Positions 1-8,472 are shown, counted from the first letter of the stretch. The stretch: 64,000 nt of DNA from CAZRWD01 sp964603785 (GCA_964603785.1 CAZRWD010000001.1:124001-188000); one strand, 5' to 3'. Notes: generated by a model not told the origin, from the sequence alone. Numbers and translations are program-made.

Positions 1-1
1 G

Positions 2-58
2 GGGCTGGCGGTCCTGAGAGGGAAGTCCACCCCGGGCGAGGTCCGCGATGGAGCCTGA
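2..58 (+). CDS. 3' end of an upstream gene (partial)
   Basis: An open frame entering from the left edge reads ...LRGKSTPGEVRDGA and stops at TGA 56-58. It is too short to name. The stop lies about 10 bases inside the next gene, the same overlap style as elsewhere in the window, which supports it being a real gene tail. That it is coding is an inference. Confidence 0.4.
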   Translation, partial: GLAVLRGKSTPGEVRDGA

Positions 59-578
59 GGACGCTCGCGGGCTCGCCGACGACATGCGGAGGACGGTCTC
101 CTCGGTCCTTTCGGAGCTCTGCGGATCGGGTGGCTGTCCATGCGGTTCCGCCCGCTTTGCGTTCTGGGCCGGCAAGGAGCAGGGGCCGGGATGGCAGGAC
201 AATCTGCAGAACGCCCTCGTGGAGGCGGCTCTTGCCCTTCCCTTCTTCGAGACGAAGCCTCCGGCCGAGCCCGAATACTGGCTCGAGGCCGACGTGAGAT
301 GCGGGAGGTGCGGCGCCTCCTGGAGGCTCTTCTCGGTCGAGTGGCGCATGATGGCTCATCAGAAGAGGCTGGTGCCGGCAGCCGGCGTGCCGGTTCTCCC
401 GGATGTCCCGGAGGGGCTGATGGGGGACTGCATAGCGGCCACCTGCGGCCACGAGCCGTCCGAGGGGCGGCCGACCATCTCACCCGGCGACTGGGCCGTG
501 TTCATGAGGAACGGCCCGTGCCGGACGCGTCCATACAGCAGGACATGTCCCGGCCGGCTCCGGAGGGAGGATGGATGA
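48..578 (+). CDS. Cysteine-containing hypothetical protein
   Basis: A 176-residue protein of unknown function. Two cysteine clusters are visible: CGSGGCPC near residues 25-32 and CGRC near residues 84-88, which could bind a metal but do not match a zinc-ribbon family I recognise. There is no signal peptide or membrane segment. The ATG at 48 sits inside the tail of the preceding frame, and the stop TGA (576-578) overlaps the ATG of the next gene as ATGA, so the two are probably translated together. The C-terminal 20 residues are Arg-rich and of low information. Confidence 0.6.
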   Translation: MEPEDARGLADDMRRTVSSVLSELCGSGGCPCGSARFAFWAGKEQGPGWQDNLQNALVEAALALPFFETKPPAEPEYWLEADVRCGRCGASWRLFSVEWRMMAHQKRLVPAAGVPVLPDVPEGLMGDCIAATCGHEPSEGRPTISPGDWAVFMRNGPCRTRPYSRTCPGRLRREDG

Positions 579-1018
579 ACGGATCCGGTTTCGATCCCGC
601 CCCTGCCCACAGGTTCTTCTCCGTCGAGTGCTTCAACCTCGTGTGGCAGCTCCTCGACAGGGAGGGGAGGACCCCCTCGGAGGACGAGGAGATGCTCGGT
701 CTTGCACACGCCTCCCGCTGGCACTGGTCCCGCAGGGAGGACTGCGACGCCACGAACATCTCCGTTGCCTGGTGGATGATCTCACGGGTCTGCGCGGTGC
801 TGGGCAGGGCTGACGAGGCTTCGAGATACGCATCGCTCTGCCTCGCGGAAAGCCCCGAGGGCGGGGTCCCGCCCTTCTTCACGGCCTACGCGCACGAGGC
901 GGCGGCAAGGGCGGCCCTTGCCGGAGGGAATGATGAGGATGCCGGGGGACACCTGGCCGAGGCAAGGCGCCTCTCCGGACTCGTCGAGGATCAGGAGGAC
1001 AGGAAGCTGCTCCTCTAG
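575..1018 (+). CDS. Small TPR-like conserved hypothetical protein, stopped by an in-frame TAG
   Basis: A 147-residue helical protein starting at the ATG that overlaps the previous stop (ATGA at 575-578). It begins NGSGFDPAPAHRFFS, is rich in Trp and Asp/Glu, and reads like a single TPR-type helical array. From memory this is a recognisable conserved hypothetical family whose C-terminus runs ...DRKxLLxDLxT(I/L). Here the frame reads DRKLLL, then TAG at 1016-1018, and continues in frame as DLETLG to TGA at 1037-1039. That TGA overlaps the GTG of the macro-domain gene as GTGA. The TAG therefore looks like a recent nonsense change or a readthrough site; the missing seven residues may not be essential. 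Confidence 0.7.
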   Translation: MNGSGFDPAPAHRFFSVECFNLVWQLLDREGRTPSEDEEMLGLAHASRWHWSRREDCDATNISVAWWMISRVCAVLGRADEASRYASLCLAESPEGGVPPFFTAYAHEAAARAALAGGNDEDAGGHLAEARRLSGLVEDQEDRKLLL

Positions 1019-1035
1019 GACCTGGAGACGCTCGG

Positions 1036-1608
1036 GTGACGACCGGGTCGCGACCGATGCCGCCGGGCGTCCGGGTGGAGGTCGCTGACATCACCACCCT
1101 TTGCGTTGATGCAGTGGTGAACGCTGCCAACCGATCCCTGCTCGGGGGCGGCGGCGTGGACGGCGCGATCCACAGGGCCGCCGGTCCGGGTCTCCTGGAG
1201 GAATGCCGGCGGCTGGGGGGCTGCAGCACAGGGGATGCGAAGCTGACCGGCGGACATGACCTGCCCGCCCGTTTCGTGATCCATGCCGTGGGTCCCGTAT
1301 GGCGCGGAGGAGGTGACGGCGAGGCAGGCCTGCTGGCCTCCTGCTACCGCCGTTCGCTGGAGGTAGCCTCCGGGGCAGGTGCCTCGAGCATCGCATTCCC
1401 CTGCATCGGAACAGGCTCCTACGGCTATCCCGGGGAGGAGGCGGCTAGCATCGCAGTATCGACGGTCGTCGACTTCCTGGACGGGCATGCCGGCATTCGC
1501 GAGGTAGTCTTCTGCTGCTTCTCCGAGAGTGATGCCCGGATCTATTCTGCTACTCTCGGGGGTCTCCCCCCTGCCGGGGGCGGTGGGGAGGCCCGCGACG
1601 GGATCTGA
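1036..1608 (+). CDS. Macro-domain protein, probable O-acetyl-ADP-ribose deacetylase
   Basis: A protein of about 190 residues with a single macro domain. Visible motifs are the Asn-rich loop NAANRSLLGGGGVDGAIH (residues 30-47), which binds ADP-ribose, the VIHAVGP strand, and the late glycine loop FPCIGTGSYGYP. These match the YmdB/MacroD class that hydrolyses O-acetyl-ADP-ribose or mono-ADP-ribosylated protein. The GTG at 1036 overlaps the TGA that would end the preceding gene if its TAG were read through; an internal ATG at 1057 is an alternative start and would remove seven residues ahead of the conserved strand. The C-terminus is a glycine-rich tail. Confidence 0.85.
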   Translation: MTTGSRPMPPGVRVEVADITTLCVDAVVNAANRSLLGGGGVDGAIHRAAGPGLLEECRRLGGCSTGDAKLTGGHDLPARFVIHAVGPVWRGGGDGEAGLLASCYRRSLEVASGAGASSIAFPCIGTGSYGYPGEEAASIAVSTVVDFLDGHAGIREVVFCCFSESDARIYSATLGGLPPAGGGGEARDGI

Positions 1609-2431
1609 GATACAGGGTTTCGACCTCCGGCTTCTCTCAGACAGGCCATGCCTGAGAGAGGACATGGAAAGGCTCGGCGCGGAGTGCTGGCCGCGGTTCC
1701 TGCTCCATGGGGACGTCAGGGACTGGAATCTCCTCTTCGATCTCCATCCGGGCTTCCAGTTCGCCCTCGTGGACGCCTCGTCGGGAGAGGCGCTGGCCGC
1801 GGGTCACACGGTTCCCATAGCCTGGGACGGGAATTTCGGCGACCTGCCCCGGACGATCCAGGAGGCGATCGAGCGGGGGGCCGGGGAGGACGGTGGGGCG
1901 AACGCACTCGTGGCCCTGGCGGCTCTCGTGGCCCCGCCGCACAGGGGGAGGGGGCTCAGCAGGGAGATCGTGATCCGGATGACGGCGCTGGCGCGCACCG
2001 CCGGGCTGTCCGATCTCGTCGCGCCCGTCAGGCCGGTCTGGAAGGACAGGCACCCTCTTCTTCCGATGGAGGAGTATGTACGGAGGAGGAATCCGGACGG
2101 AGGGGCATTCGATCCCTGGATCAGGGTGCATGAGCGCCTGGGCGCCGAGCCTGTGGGCGTGACCCCCTGCACGCTGACAGTCGAGGGCACGGTCCGCGAG
2201 TGGGAGGATTGGACAGGCCTGGACTTCGAGCGCAGCGGTTCCTACCTCGTGCCGGGGGCGCTCCAGCCCGTGTCCGTGGATGTAGAGCGGGACCAGGGCA
2301 GGTACGAGGACCCCAACTACTGGATGAGGCACAGGATCTCGATTGCCGGCGACACGTCGGCGGGTGGGGGGCAGGCGCCGGCGGTACGGCCTGAACGGGA
2401 GTCCCGGTCTGCGGACGGGGGTGGTCGATGA
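1529..2431 (+). CDS. GNAT-like acyltransferase
   Basis: A protein of up to 300 residues resembling a long GNAT-type family. It has a WPRFLLHGD-like N-terminal segment and a central VALVAPPHRGRGLSREIVIRM stretch that looks like the acetyl-CoA-binding Q/RxxGxG/A loop. The substrate cannot be told. The first ATG (1529) overlaps the macro gene by 80 bases in another frame and the first ~28 codons look non-conserved; the true start probably lies between about 1605 and 1664 (ATG at 1664), but no convincing start codon with a ribosome-binding site is visible there. The stop overlaps the tspO start (ATGATG). The C-terminal 30 residues are low-complexity. Confidence 0.65.
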   Translation: MMPGSILLLSGVSPLPGAVGRPATGSEIQGFDLRLLSDRPCLREDMERLGAECWPRFLLHGDVRDWNLLFDLHPGFQFALVDASSGEALAAGHTVPIAWDGNFGDLPRTIQEAIERGAGEDGGANALVALAALVAPPHRGRGLSREIVIRMTALARTAGLSDLVAPVRPVWKDRHPLLPMEEYVRRRNPDGGAFDPWIRVHERLGAEPVGVTPCTLTVEGTVREWEDWTGLDFERSGSYLVPGALQPVSVDVERDQGRYEDPNYWMRHRISIAGDTSAGGGQAPAVRPERESRSADGGGR

Positions 2432-2904
2432 TGGGCGTGGCGGCATCGGTGGCGGGTCTGGCTGCCTGCCTGCTCCTGACGTTCGTGGCGGCCTTCGTAG
2501 GATCGAGGTTCCCGGCCGATGCCTGGTACCAGGCGCTGGCGAAGCCGTCCTGGACTCCTCCGGGCTGGATCTTCGGGCCGGTCTGGACGCTGCTGTACGC
2601 CCTGATGGCGGTGGCAGCCTGGCTGGTCTGGAGGAGATCCGGCATAGCGGGGGCCTGGCTGCCGCTTCTCCTCTTCGCCGCTCAGCTGGTTCTCAACGCC
2701 GCCTGGTCCTGGCTCTTCTTCGGCCTTCGCCGGCCCGACCTGGCGCTCGCGGACATCGTCGCGCTCCTCGCGGTGATAGTGCTCCTCTCGATGATGTTCC
2801 ACAGGATCAGCAGTCCTGCGGGATGGATCATGCTGCCCTACGTGCTTTGGGTGTCCTTCGCCACGGCGCTCAACGCCTCCATCGTGCTCCTGAACCGGGG
2901 ATGA
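2428..2904 (+). CDS. tspO: TspO/MBR family membrane protein
   Basis: A 158-residue protein with five predicted membrane helices, the family's usual size. The signature is clear: WYQALAKPSWTPPGWIFGPVW between helices 1 and 2, then aromatic-rich helices ending with a conserved Trp/Asn-containing segment near WVSFATALNASI. Family members bind porphyrins or tryptophan-derived ligands in the membrane and have been linked to tetrapyrrole and stress control; the role here is inferred only from family membership. Tandem ATGs at 2428 and 2431 overlap the upstream stop, and the stop overlaps the next start as ATGA. Confidence 0.9.
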   Translation: MMGVAASVAGLAACLLLTFVAAFVGSRFPADAWYQALAKPSWTPPGWIFGPVWTLLYALMAVAAWLVWRRSGIAGAWLPLLLFAAQLVLNAAWSWLFFGLRRPDLALADIVALLAVIVLLSMMFHRISSPAGWIMLPYVLWVSFATALNASIVLLNRG

Positions 2905-3539
2905 CGGGTTCCAGGGGATCGAGGGACGGCTCGACCGTCGGACCGGCAGGTCCTGCCGACGTGGCGGCGATGCTCGTGCCCTGGGCTGCCGTACTGGCAT
3001 TCTGGGTGGGCCTGCGCAGCGCCTGGGCGACGATCGTGTCGTATCACGCCCTGATGCTGCTGTTCTCATGGAGGCGCCTGCCGTACTCGCTTAAGGGCTG
3101 GCACCGAGGGCAGTTCCTGCTGCACGCGCTGCCCTGCCTGGCGGCTGGCCCCCTGACATACGTTCTCCTGCCGGTCATCACGAAGCTTCCGGTGGCTTTC
3201 TGGCTGTCCCGCCACGGGCTGGAGGGCGCATCCCTCCTGCTCATGGTCCCCTGGTACGGACTCGTGCACCCGTTCATCGAGCAGGCCCACTGGGGGAGGC
3301 TGCGCGCGATCCCCGGCAACGGCATCCCCGCCGCCGTGATGTTCGCAGGATATCACGGGCTGGTGCTCCAGTCCCTGATGAAACCCCTCTGGGTGGCGGT
3401 CTGCGTGGTCGTCCTGTTCGGCACTTCCTTCGCCTGGAGACGGATCGAGCGTCGGGCCGGCGGTCTTCTCGTGCCGGCACTGACTCAGGTGCTCGCGGAT
3501 GCGGGGATGATCCTCGCCGCCCTCGCCAGCAATACCTGA
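2901..3539 (+). CDS. Polytopic membrane protein, possibly CPBP-type intramembrane protease
   Basis: A 212-residue protein with about six hydrophobic segments. A late helix contains FAGYH, resembling the FxxxH motif 2 of the CPBP (Abi/CAAX-like) family, and an upstream loop has FIEQAHWGRLR, which could supply the glutamate of motif 1, although the classic EExxxR is not present. Assignment as a protease is therefore tentative. It starts at ATG 2901, overlapping the tspO stop. The 3' flank carries a copy of a dispersed repeat six bases after the stop. Confidence 0.6.
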   Translation: MTGSRGSRDGSTVGPAGPADVAAMLVPWAAVLAFWVGLRSAWATIVSYHALMLLFSWRRLPYSLKGWHRGQFLLHALPCLAAGPLTYVLLPVITKLPVAFWLSRHGLEGASLLLMVPWYGLVHPFIEQAHWGRLRAIPGNGIPAAVMFAGYHGLVLQSLMKPLWVAVCVVVLFGTSFAWRRIERRAGGLLVPALTQVLADAGMILAALASNT

Positions 3540-3545
3540 CTTCAG

Positions 3546-3587
3546 GACCCCTTCGGGTTTGAAATCGTTGAAATTCGAGTTGTAATC
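3546..3587 (+). repeat. Dispersed 3'-flank repeat, copy 1
   Basis: It begins with GACCCCTTCGGGTTTGAAAT and continues through CGTTGAAAT, six bases after the stop of the membrane-protein gene and on the same strand. Over about 41 bases it matches copy 2 (4478-4518, minus strand) with two differences, and over the first 26 bases it matches copy 3 (42921-42946, minus strand). It contains a small ACCC-CTTC-GGGT hairpin. Unlike the surrounding coding DNA it is A+T-rich after the first ten bases. Confidence 0.8.
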
Positions 3588-3739
3588 TGATGCCTTGCAA
3601 TAGTCTGGAAATCGCTCTGCGGTGATTTCCTCCGTAGGGCACACCCCGGCCAGGTCCGACCCTCGCCGGAACCCGAATCGTCATCGGTGCCGGAAGATCG
3701 CTCCACCCATGATGGATTGACGATCAGCCCCCCCGTGCA

Positions 3740-3782
3740 CACATCGATATCTCTTTTTGATATATTGGGTGGAGGAGTCCGG
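3740..3782 (+). promoter_or_regulatory. A+T-rich leader and possible operator of the PadR gene
   Basis: The 40 bases before the PadR ATG contain the direct repeat GATATC...GATATA and a TATATT hexamer at 3761-3766, followed by GGAGGAG. PadR proteins commonly autoregulate through A/T-rich dyads near their own promoter. No good -35 is visible, so both the -10 and operator assignments are tentative. Confidence 0.35.
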
Positions 3783-4352
3783 ATGGCCTGGAGGCTCGGT
3801 CAGACTCAGTCGGCATATGGGATACTGGCCCTGCTGGCCGAGGGTCCGGCCTCCGGCTACGACATAAAGAAGATCCTCTCCTCACAGGGCTTCTTCTTCT
3901 GGAACGAGTCCTACGGCAACATCTACCCCATCCTGAGGAAGCTGCTCGAGGACGGCCTCGTGAGAGTGGCGGAGACCGGAACCTGCGGAAGGCGCCGAGT
4001 CCCCTACGAGCTGACGGGGGCAGGATGGCACGAGCTCGGTGCCTGGGTCTCCGCACCGCCCAACCTGACCCGCTTCCGCGTGGAACTGCTGATGAAGATG
4101 CGCTTCGGGGCATTCGCCGGACCGTCCTGCATGAAGCGGAATGTGCTGCACTACAGGAAGCTGGCTGTCGGGGAGATCGCCGAGACCGAGGAGGCGCTCG
4201 CAGAGCTCGGTACAGCACGGGCCGACCTCGGGATCGAGGCGCAGAAGATGGCCCTGCAATACTTCCTGCTCTTCAAGGAGGCCATCGTCAGGTGGTGCGA
4301 CGATTGCACAACCAGACTGGAACAGCTGGAGAAGGAGGAGTCGAGCACGTAG
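3783..4352 (+). CDS. PadR-family transcriptional regulator
   Basis: A 189-residue DNA-binding protein with an N-terminal winged helix. The AYGILALLAEGPASGYDIKK and GNIYPILRKLLEDGLV segments are typical of PadR (helix-turn-helix followed by a wing), and a long helical C-terminal dimerisation domain with many Leu/Glu follows, as in AphA/PadR-type Vir_act_alpha_C regions. The ATG at 3783 follows GGAGGAG with good spacing; the longer upstream frame lacks conservation. The target is unknown. The gene stands alone between two copies of the dispersed repeat, with an A+T-rich upstream region that could hold its own operator. Confidence 0.9.
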   Translation: MAWRLGQTQSAYGILALLAEGPASGYDIKKILSSQGFFFWNESYGNIYPILRKLLEDGLVRVAETGTCGRRRVPYELTGAGWHELGAWVSAPPNLTRFRVELLMKMRFGAFAGPSCMKRNVLHYRKLAVGEIAETEEALAELGTARADLGIEAQKMALQYFLLFKEAIVRWCDDCTTRLEQLEKEESST

Positions 4353-4477
4353 AAGCGGACCAGACCCTGTCATCCCCTGCGAGCTCCGAGATAGGTCGGA
4401 GGCCCCGATCACCCCCCGCGGATCCATCCCTGCAGAAAAGCAGGAATCGCATTTTTCAAGTGATTTGCGTAAAATGA

Positions 4478-4518
4478 ATTACAAATCGCATTTCAACGAT
4501 TTCAAACCCGAAGGGGTC
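4478..4518 (-). repeat. Dispersed 3'-flank repeat, copy 2
   Basis: On the minus strand it reads GACCCCTTCGGGTTTGAAAT followed by CGTTGAAATGCGATTTGTAAT, starting eight bases after the stop of the minus-strand dehydrogenase gene. It is nearly identical to copy 1. Further A+T-rich sequence with a second AATCGCATTT word lies beyond it (about 4444-4477). Confidence 0.8.
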
Positions 4519-4525
4519 AGGGGGG

Positions 4526-6031
4526 TCAGGGCCAGGGGATGGCGGGGGCGAAGAGGGCGACGGGGTCGACGGCTCGGCGTAGCGCCCTCATCCCGGCGAT
4601 GGTCTCCTCCCCGTGCATGATCCCCAGCAGGTGCCCCTTGAGCCTTCCCAGTCCGTGCTCGGCCGAGACCGTCCCGCCCATCTCGACCGCCATCCGGGCG
4701 GTCTCCAGCATGGCTTCGCGGGCGGCCACCATCTCGCCTTCGGACCCCGGCAGGATGTTGGCGTGCAGATGGCCCTGACCCGCGTGTCCGAAAACGATCC
4801 CCTCGAACCCCCCGTCGTCGAGGAGGGTTCTGATGCGCGAATGGTAGACCGGTGCCGACGCCGGGGGAACGGCGCCGTCCGAGCCCAGCTTGTGGATCCC
4901 CGGGAGTGATCCCCTCCGCCTCGAGATCTCCATGTTCACCACCTCGGGCAGAGCGTGCCTGAAGTCCCTCGTCCTGCTCGAGCCCTTCTCGTCGATGCCC
5001 GCCCATTCCAGGTCCTCCGGCAGCCCCAGGGCGGAGGAGCATTCCCCGACCGCCGCCAGCAACTGGTCCAGACCATCCTCCGAGTCCGCCTCGAAACGCG
5101 CCATCACCGCACAGCCGGCCCCCCGGGGAGGCAGGGGCGAGCCCTGCAGCCTGCACCTCCGCATGAGATCTAGGCACTCTCCATCCATGACCTCGAGAGC
5201 CCTCACCCTGGCTCCGCAGCTGCCGACGAGGTCGACGGCCTCCCACAGAGCCCCGCGATCCGGGAAGAGAACCGTCTCGATCACGTGGAGAGGCTCCGGG
5301 GCAAGGCGCAGCCTGAGAGAGGTCACCAGGCACATGGTGCCCTCGGACCCGAGCAGCAGGTCGAGGAGGTCCATGCCCGGCCGCAGTCTGTATCCTGCTG
5401 CATCCTTCTCCGGAAGGACCGCCGGGAGGGGCGGGAGGCGGATCTCCCCGAGCAGTGGGTGCCTGCAGACCCCAGCCTCGTCGAATGCGAAGGCGCCTCT
5501 CTCGATCCAGGCGGCATCACCCGAGGAGAAGACCACCTCCACTGCCTCGACCCACCGCCTGGTGGATCCGTAGAGCAGGCTGTCCGAGCCCGAGGCGTCG
5601 GTGGCCGCCATCCCGCCAAGGGTTGCAGACCACTCGGTCGGGTCGGGCGGGAAGAAGAGGCCGGTCCCGCTTCCCTGGAGGAAGTCCCTCAGTTCGCCGA
5701 GGGTCACTCCGGCCCCGGCCTCGACCGTGGAGCGCGAGACCGGGCCGATTCCCCTGAGGAGAGAGGTCGAGAGTACCGCCCCTCCGTCGGGGAGGGCCCC
5801 GCCGACCACCCCGGTGCGGCCTCCCGACAGCGTCAGCCCGAGCCCGCGCGAAGCACAGGACCTGACGTACCCGGCGGCCTCGGCGGACGTGGCGGGGCGG
5901 CATGCCTCGACGCACCAGGCCCCTGTCATGTTCGACTCGTCGTGAAGCAGGTCGGGTGCGACCTCGCCGACGACACCGGCACCGCGCAGGATTTCCAGAT
6001 CAGCCTCCCGGATTGTATCGGCGGGAACCAT
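4526..6031 (-). CDS. FAD-linked oxidoreductase of the glycolate/D-lactate dehydrogenase (GlcD) family
   Basis: A 501-residue flavoprotein with an N-terminal FAD-binding PCMH domain (SGGRTGVVGGA near residue 70, FFPPDPTE and the LGGMAATDASGSDSLLYG stretch around residues 120-155) and a C-terminal FAD-oxidase domain (FGHAGQGHLHANILP, then SAEHGLGRLKGHLL). Members oxidise 2-hydroxy acids such as glycolate or D-lactate and pass electrons to a quinone or Fe-S partner. No Fe-S GlcF gene is adjacent, so the acceptor is unknown. It starts at ATG 6031, diverging from the dehydratase genes, and ends beside copy 2 of the 3'-flank repeat. Confidence 0.88.
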   Translation of the reverse strand: MVPADTIREADLEILRGAGVVGEVAPDLLHDESNMTGAWCVEACRPATSAEAAGYVRSCASRGLGLTLSGGRTGVVGGALPDGGAVLSTSLLRGIGPVSRSTVEAGAGVTLGELRDFLQGSGTGLFFPPDPTEWSATLGGMAATDASGSDSLLYGSTRRWVEAVEVVFSSGDAAWIERGAFAFDEAGVCRHPLLGEIRLPPLPAVLPEKDAAGYRLRPGMDLLDLLLGSEGTMCLVTSLRLRLAPEPLHVIETVLFPDRGALWEAVDLVGSCGARVRALEVMDGECLDLMRRCRLQGSPLPPRGAGCAVMARFEADSEDGLDQLLAAVGECSSALGLPEDLEWAGIDEKGSSRTRDFRHALPEVVNMEISRRRGSLPGIHKLGSDGAVPPASAPVYHSRIRTLLDDGGFEGIVFGHAGQGHLHANILPGSEGEMVAAREAMLETARMAVEMGGTVSAEHGLGRLKGHLLGIMHGEETIAGMRALRRAVDPVALFAPAIPWP

Positions 6032-6090
6032 GCGTTATTGATAGAATACATCCAAACGGTCCGGGTGTTACCACCACAAGGGGGGCTCAG

Positions 6091-7344
6091 GTGGGTCAGA
6101 CCTTCGCGATGAAGATCCTGAGCCGGGCTGCGGGTCACGAGGTGGCTGTCGGCGAGATAGTGTTCGTCGAGCCCGACATCGTGCTGACCCACGACAACAG
6201 CTCGGCCATCATAGACAAGTTCGAGAGCACCGTTCCGGGCGGCAGGGTGAAGTACCCCGACCGCCTGGCCATAGTGCTGGACCACGTGATCCCCGCCGAC
6301 ACCAGCAAGGATGCCGCGGGTCAGAGGAAGATCCGCGAGTTCGTCCGGCGCCAGGGGATAAGGCGCTTCTACGAGATGGGCACTGGAATCTGCCACCAGG
6401 TCGTTCCGGAGATGGGCCTCTGCTTCCCGGGAAGCCTCGTGGTGGGCAGTGACAGCCACACCTGCACCTACGGGGCGTTCGGCTCCTTCGCCACCGGGAT
6501 AGACCGCACGGAGGCCGCAGGACTGTGGATCACGGGCAGGACCTGGCTCAAGGTCCCCCCCACGATATGCGTGAACCTCGCGGAGGCCCTCGGCAGGAGG
6601 GTGTCGGCCAAGGACCTGGTGCTTCGGATCATCGGGGACATCGGCGCCGACGGGGCCAACTACAAGTCCGTCGAGTTCCACGGCCCTGGGGTCTCTTCGC
6701 TGAGGATCCCAGAGCGCATGACCGTAGCCAACATGGGAGTCGAGATGGGCGCCAAGACGGCCGTCTTCCCGGCCGACGGGCAGACCAGGGAGTTCTTCCG
6801 CGACAGGGGCGCCGAGTGCACGATGGCCGTCTGGAGCGACGTCGACGCCGAGTTCGAGAAGGTCCTGGACTACGATCTCTCGACCGTAGTGCCGGTCGTC
6901 GCCAGGCCGCACACCGTCGACAACGTCATCCCGGTCTCCGAGCTTCCCGAGACCCCCGTCGACCAGGTGCTCCTCGGGACATGCACGAACGGCAGGCTCG
7001 AGGACTTCAGGGCCGCCGCCGACATCCTCTCCGGGAGGAAGGTGGCTCCGACCGTCAGGCTGATAGTGGCTCCGGCCTCGCGCGAGGTCTACGTCGAGTC
7101 GATGAGGTCGGGCGTGCTCGAGGCGCTGGTCCGGGCCGGCGGCACCGTCATCCCCCCGGGGTGCGGACCCTGCCTCGGGGCGCATCAGGGAGTCCTGGCC
7201 CCGGGCGAGAGGTGCCTCTCGACGGCCAACCGGAACTTCAAGGGGAGGATGGGCGAGAAGGACTCCGAGATCTACCTGGCCTCCCCCGAGACCGCAGCCG
7301 CGACCGCTCTCACGGGAGTGATAACCGACCCCAGGGAGGTGTGA
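6091..7344 (+). CDS. leuC: Isopropylmalate/homoaconitate-type dehydratase large subunit
   Basis: A 417-residue aconitase-family large subunit. GTG at 6091 follows AAGGGGGG and gives the usual start GQTFAMKILSRAAG. Visible hallmarks are the GSDSHTCTYGAFG loop, and CTN plus CGPCLG supplying the three cysteine ligands of the catalytic [4Fe-4S] cluster. The length suits the LeuC2/HacA subgroup, which isomerises 2-isopropylmalate (leucine), homocitrate (2-aminoadipate lysine route) or related malates. No leuA or leuB is adjacent, so the substrate cannot be fixed. Translated with its small subunit just downstream. Confidence 0.9.
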   Translation: MGQTFAMKILSRAAGHEVAVGEIVFVEPDIVLTHDNSSAIIDKFESTVPGGRVKYPDRLAIVLDHVIPADTSKDAAGQRKIREFVRRQGIRRFYEMGTGICHQVVPEMGLCFPGSLVVGSDSHTCTYGAFGSFATGIDRTEAAGLWITGRTWLKVPPTICVNLAEALGRRVSAKDLVLRIIGDIGADGANYKSVEFHGPGVSSLRIPERMTVANMGVEMGAKTAVFPADGQTREFFRDRGAECTMAVWSDVDAEFEKVLDYDLSTVVPVVARPHTVDNVIPVSELPETPVDQVLLGTCTNGRLEDFRAAADILSGRKVAPTVRLIVAPASREVYVESMRSGVLEALVRAGGTVIPPGCGPCLGAHQGVLAPGERCLSTANRNFKGRMGEKDSEIYLASPETAAATALTGVITDPREV

Positions 7345-7345
7345 G

Positions 7346-7840
7346 ATGGCCGTCTTCCACTATCCGCAGGACGACATCAACACGGATCTTCTCTTCCCCG
7401 GGAAGTACACCTACTCCTGCTCGAAGGGCCCGGAGATAAGGGAGCACCTGCTGGAGGACCTCGATCCGGGCTTCGCATCGAGCGTTGCTCCAGGCGACAT
7501 AATCCTGGCGGGCAGGAACTTCGGCTGCGGGTCTAGCAGGGAGCAGCCCTCCCTGGGCCTGAAGTACGTGGGCATAGCGGCAGTCATCGCGCGATCCTTC
7601 TCGCGGATCTTCTACCGCAGCGCCATCAACCAGGGGCTCCTCCTGGTCGAGTGTCCGGAGGCCGTGGATGCCTACCGCCCGGGCGACGAGGTGTCGGTGG
7701 ACCCGGTGGCCGGAACGGTGAGGATCGCCGGGAGAGACTTCGCATTCCCCGCCCTCCCCGCCGAGATGCTGCAGATCCTGCAGGCCGGAGGCCTGCTGGA
7801 GTACATCTCAGCATCAGCCCACCGGGAGGGCGGGGCCTGA
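7346..7840 (+). CDS. leuD: Isopropylmalate/homoaconitate-type dehydratase small subunit
   Basis: A 164-residue swivel-domain subunit. YPQDDINTDLLFPGKY at the N-terminus and GRNFGCGSSREQ in the middle are the small-subunit signatures; ARSFSRIFYRSAINQGLLL follows. It forms the heteromeric hydro-lyase with the large subunit one base upstream. The size is that of the short archaeal/bacterial LeuD2/HacB type rather than the ~200-residue E. coli LeuD. Confidence 0.92.
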   Translation: MAVFHYPQDDINTDLLFPGKYTYSCSKGPEIREHLLEDLDPGFASSVAPGDIILAGRNFGCGSSREQPSLGLKYVGIAAVIARSFSRIFYRSAINQGLLLVECPEAVDAYRPGDEVSVDPVAGTVRIAGRDFAFPALPAEMLQILQAGGLLEYISASAHREGGA

Positions 7841-8472
7841 TGCGTCGGCGGACCGCGGCCTCCCTGATGCCGCTGCTGATCCTGGTCGCGCCGGCATCCG
7901 GCCTGGACGTGAGCATAGGCGGCTCAGCCTCCAGCATCTCGCCGACGGAGGACGCCTACTCGGAGTCCTTCCTCACGCCGGGCACCTCCCTCGGCATCGC
8001 CGCCTCGATCGACGCCCCCGGTCCCCTCGGATTCACCGTGGGGGTCGAGAGGTTCTCCAAGTCGGCCACCGCCGACTGGGACGGAGACCTCTCCGCCACG
8101 CTCGTCACGCTGGCTCCGACCGCTGGTTTCTCGCCCGTCGAGGGCTTCGAGGTGTACGGCGGTCCCGGAGCTGTATGGGCCAGCGGAGACTACAGCGGCA
8201 CCGACCGGTACGGCAGGTTCGTCGAGGCCGACGGCTCCAGCGTGGGCTTCCTGGTGGCCGCGGGAGGTCAGGTGGACATCTGGGGGCCACTGAGCCTGCG
8301 GCTCGAGTACCGCAGGGCGTTCCTCGACCTGAGGACGGACAGCGCGGTGATGAACGGGTCGGTCGTCCCCGTCTATCCGGCCGCGGAGACCGACCTCGGC
8401 TACTCCTGGTTCGGGGTTTCCGCACTCGTCCAGCTCTTCGGCGAAGGCAGCCCCCTTCTGGGAGGGCTTTGA
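7840..8472 (+). CDS. Secreted beta-barrel protein, outer-membrane type
   Basis: A 210-residue protein whose ATG overlaps the leuD stop (TGATG). It has an N-terminal signal peptide (basic MRRR, then a hydrophobic stretch ending near ASGLDV). The remainder alternates short Gly/Ser/Thr-rich strands and turns (GFTVGVERF, GFEVYGGPGAVWASGDY, LSLRLEYRRAFL), the pattern of an eight-strand outer-membrane barrel of the OmpW/OmpA-barrel size class. The family is not recognised. Its coupling to leuD may be only positional. Confidence 0.7.
   Translation: MRRRTAASLMPLLILVAPASGLDVSIGGSASSISPTEDAYSESFLTPGTSLGIAASIDAPGPLGFTVGVERFSKSATADWDGDLSATLVTLAPTAGFSPVEGFEVYGGPGAVWASGDYSGTDRYGRFVEADGSSVGFLVAAGGQVDIWGPLSLRLEYRRAFLDLRTDSAVMNGSVVPVYPAAETDLGYSWFGVSALVQLFGEGSPLLGGL

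Noticed and set aside
4526..6112. Plus-strand frames running through the dehydrogenase gene
   Set aside because: They are antisense shadows; the minus-strand frame carries all the FAD-oxidase motifs.
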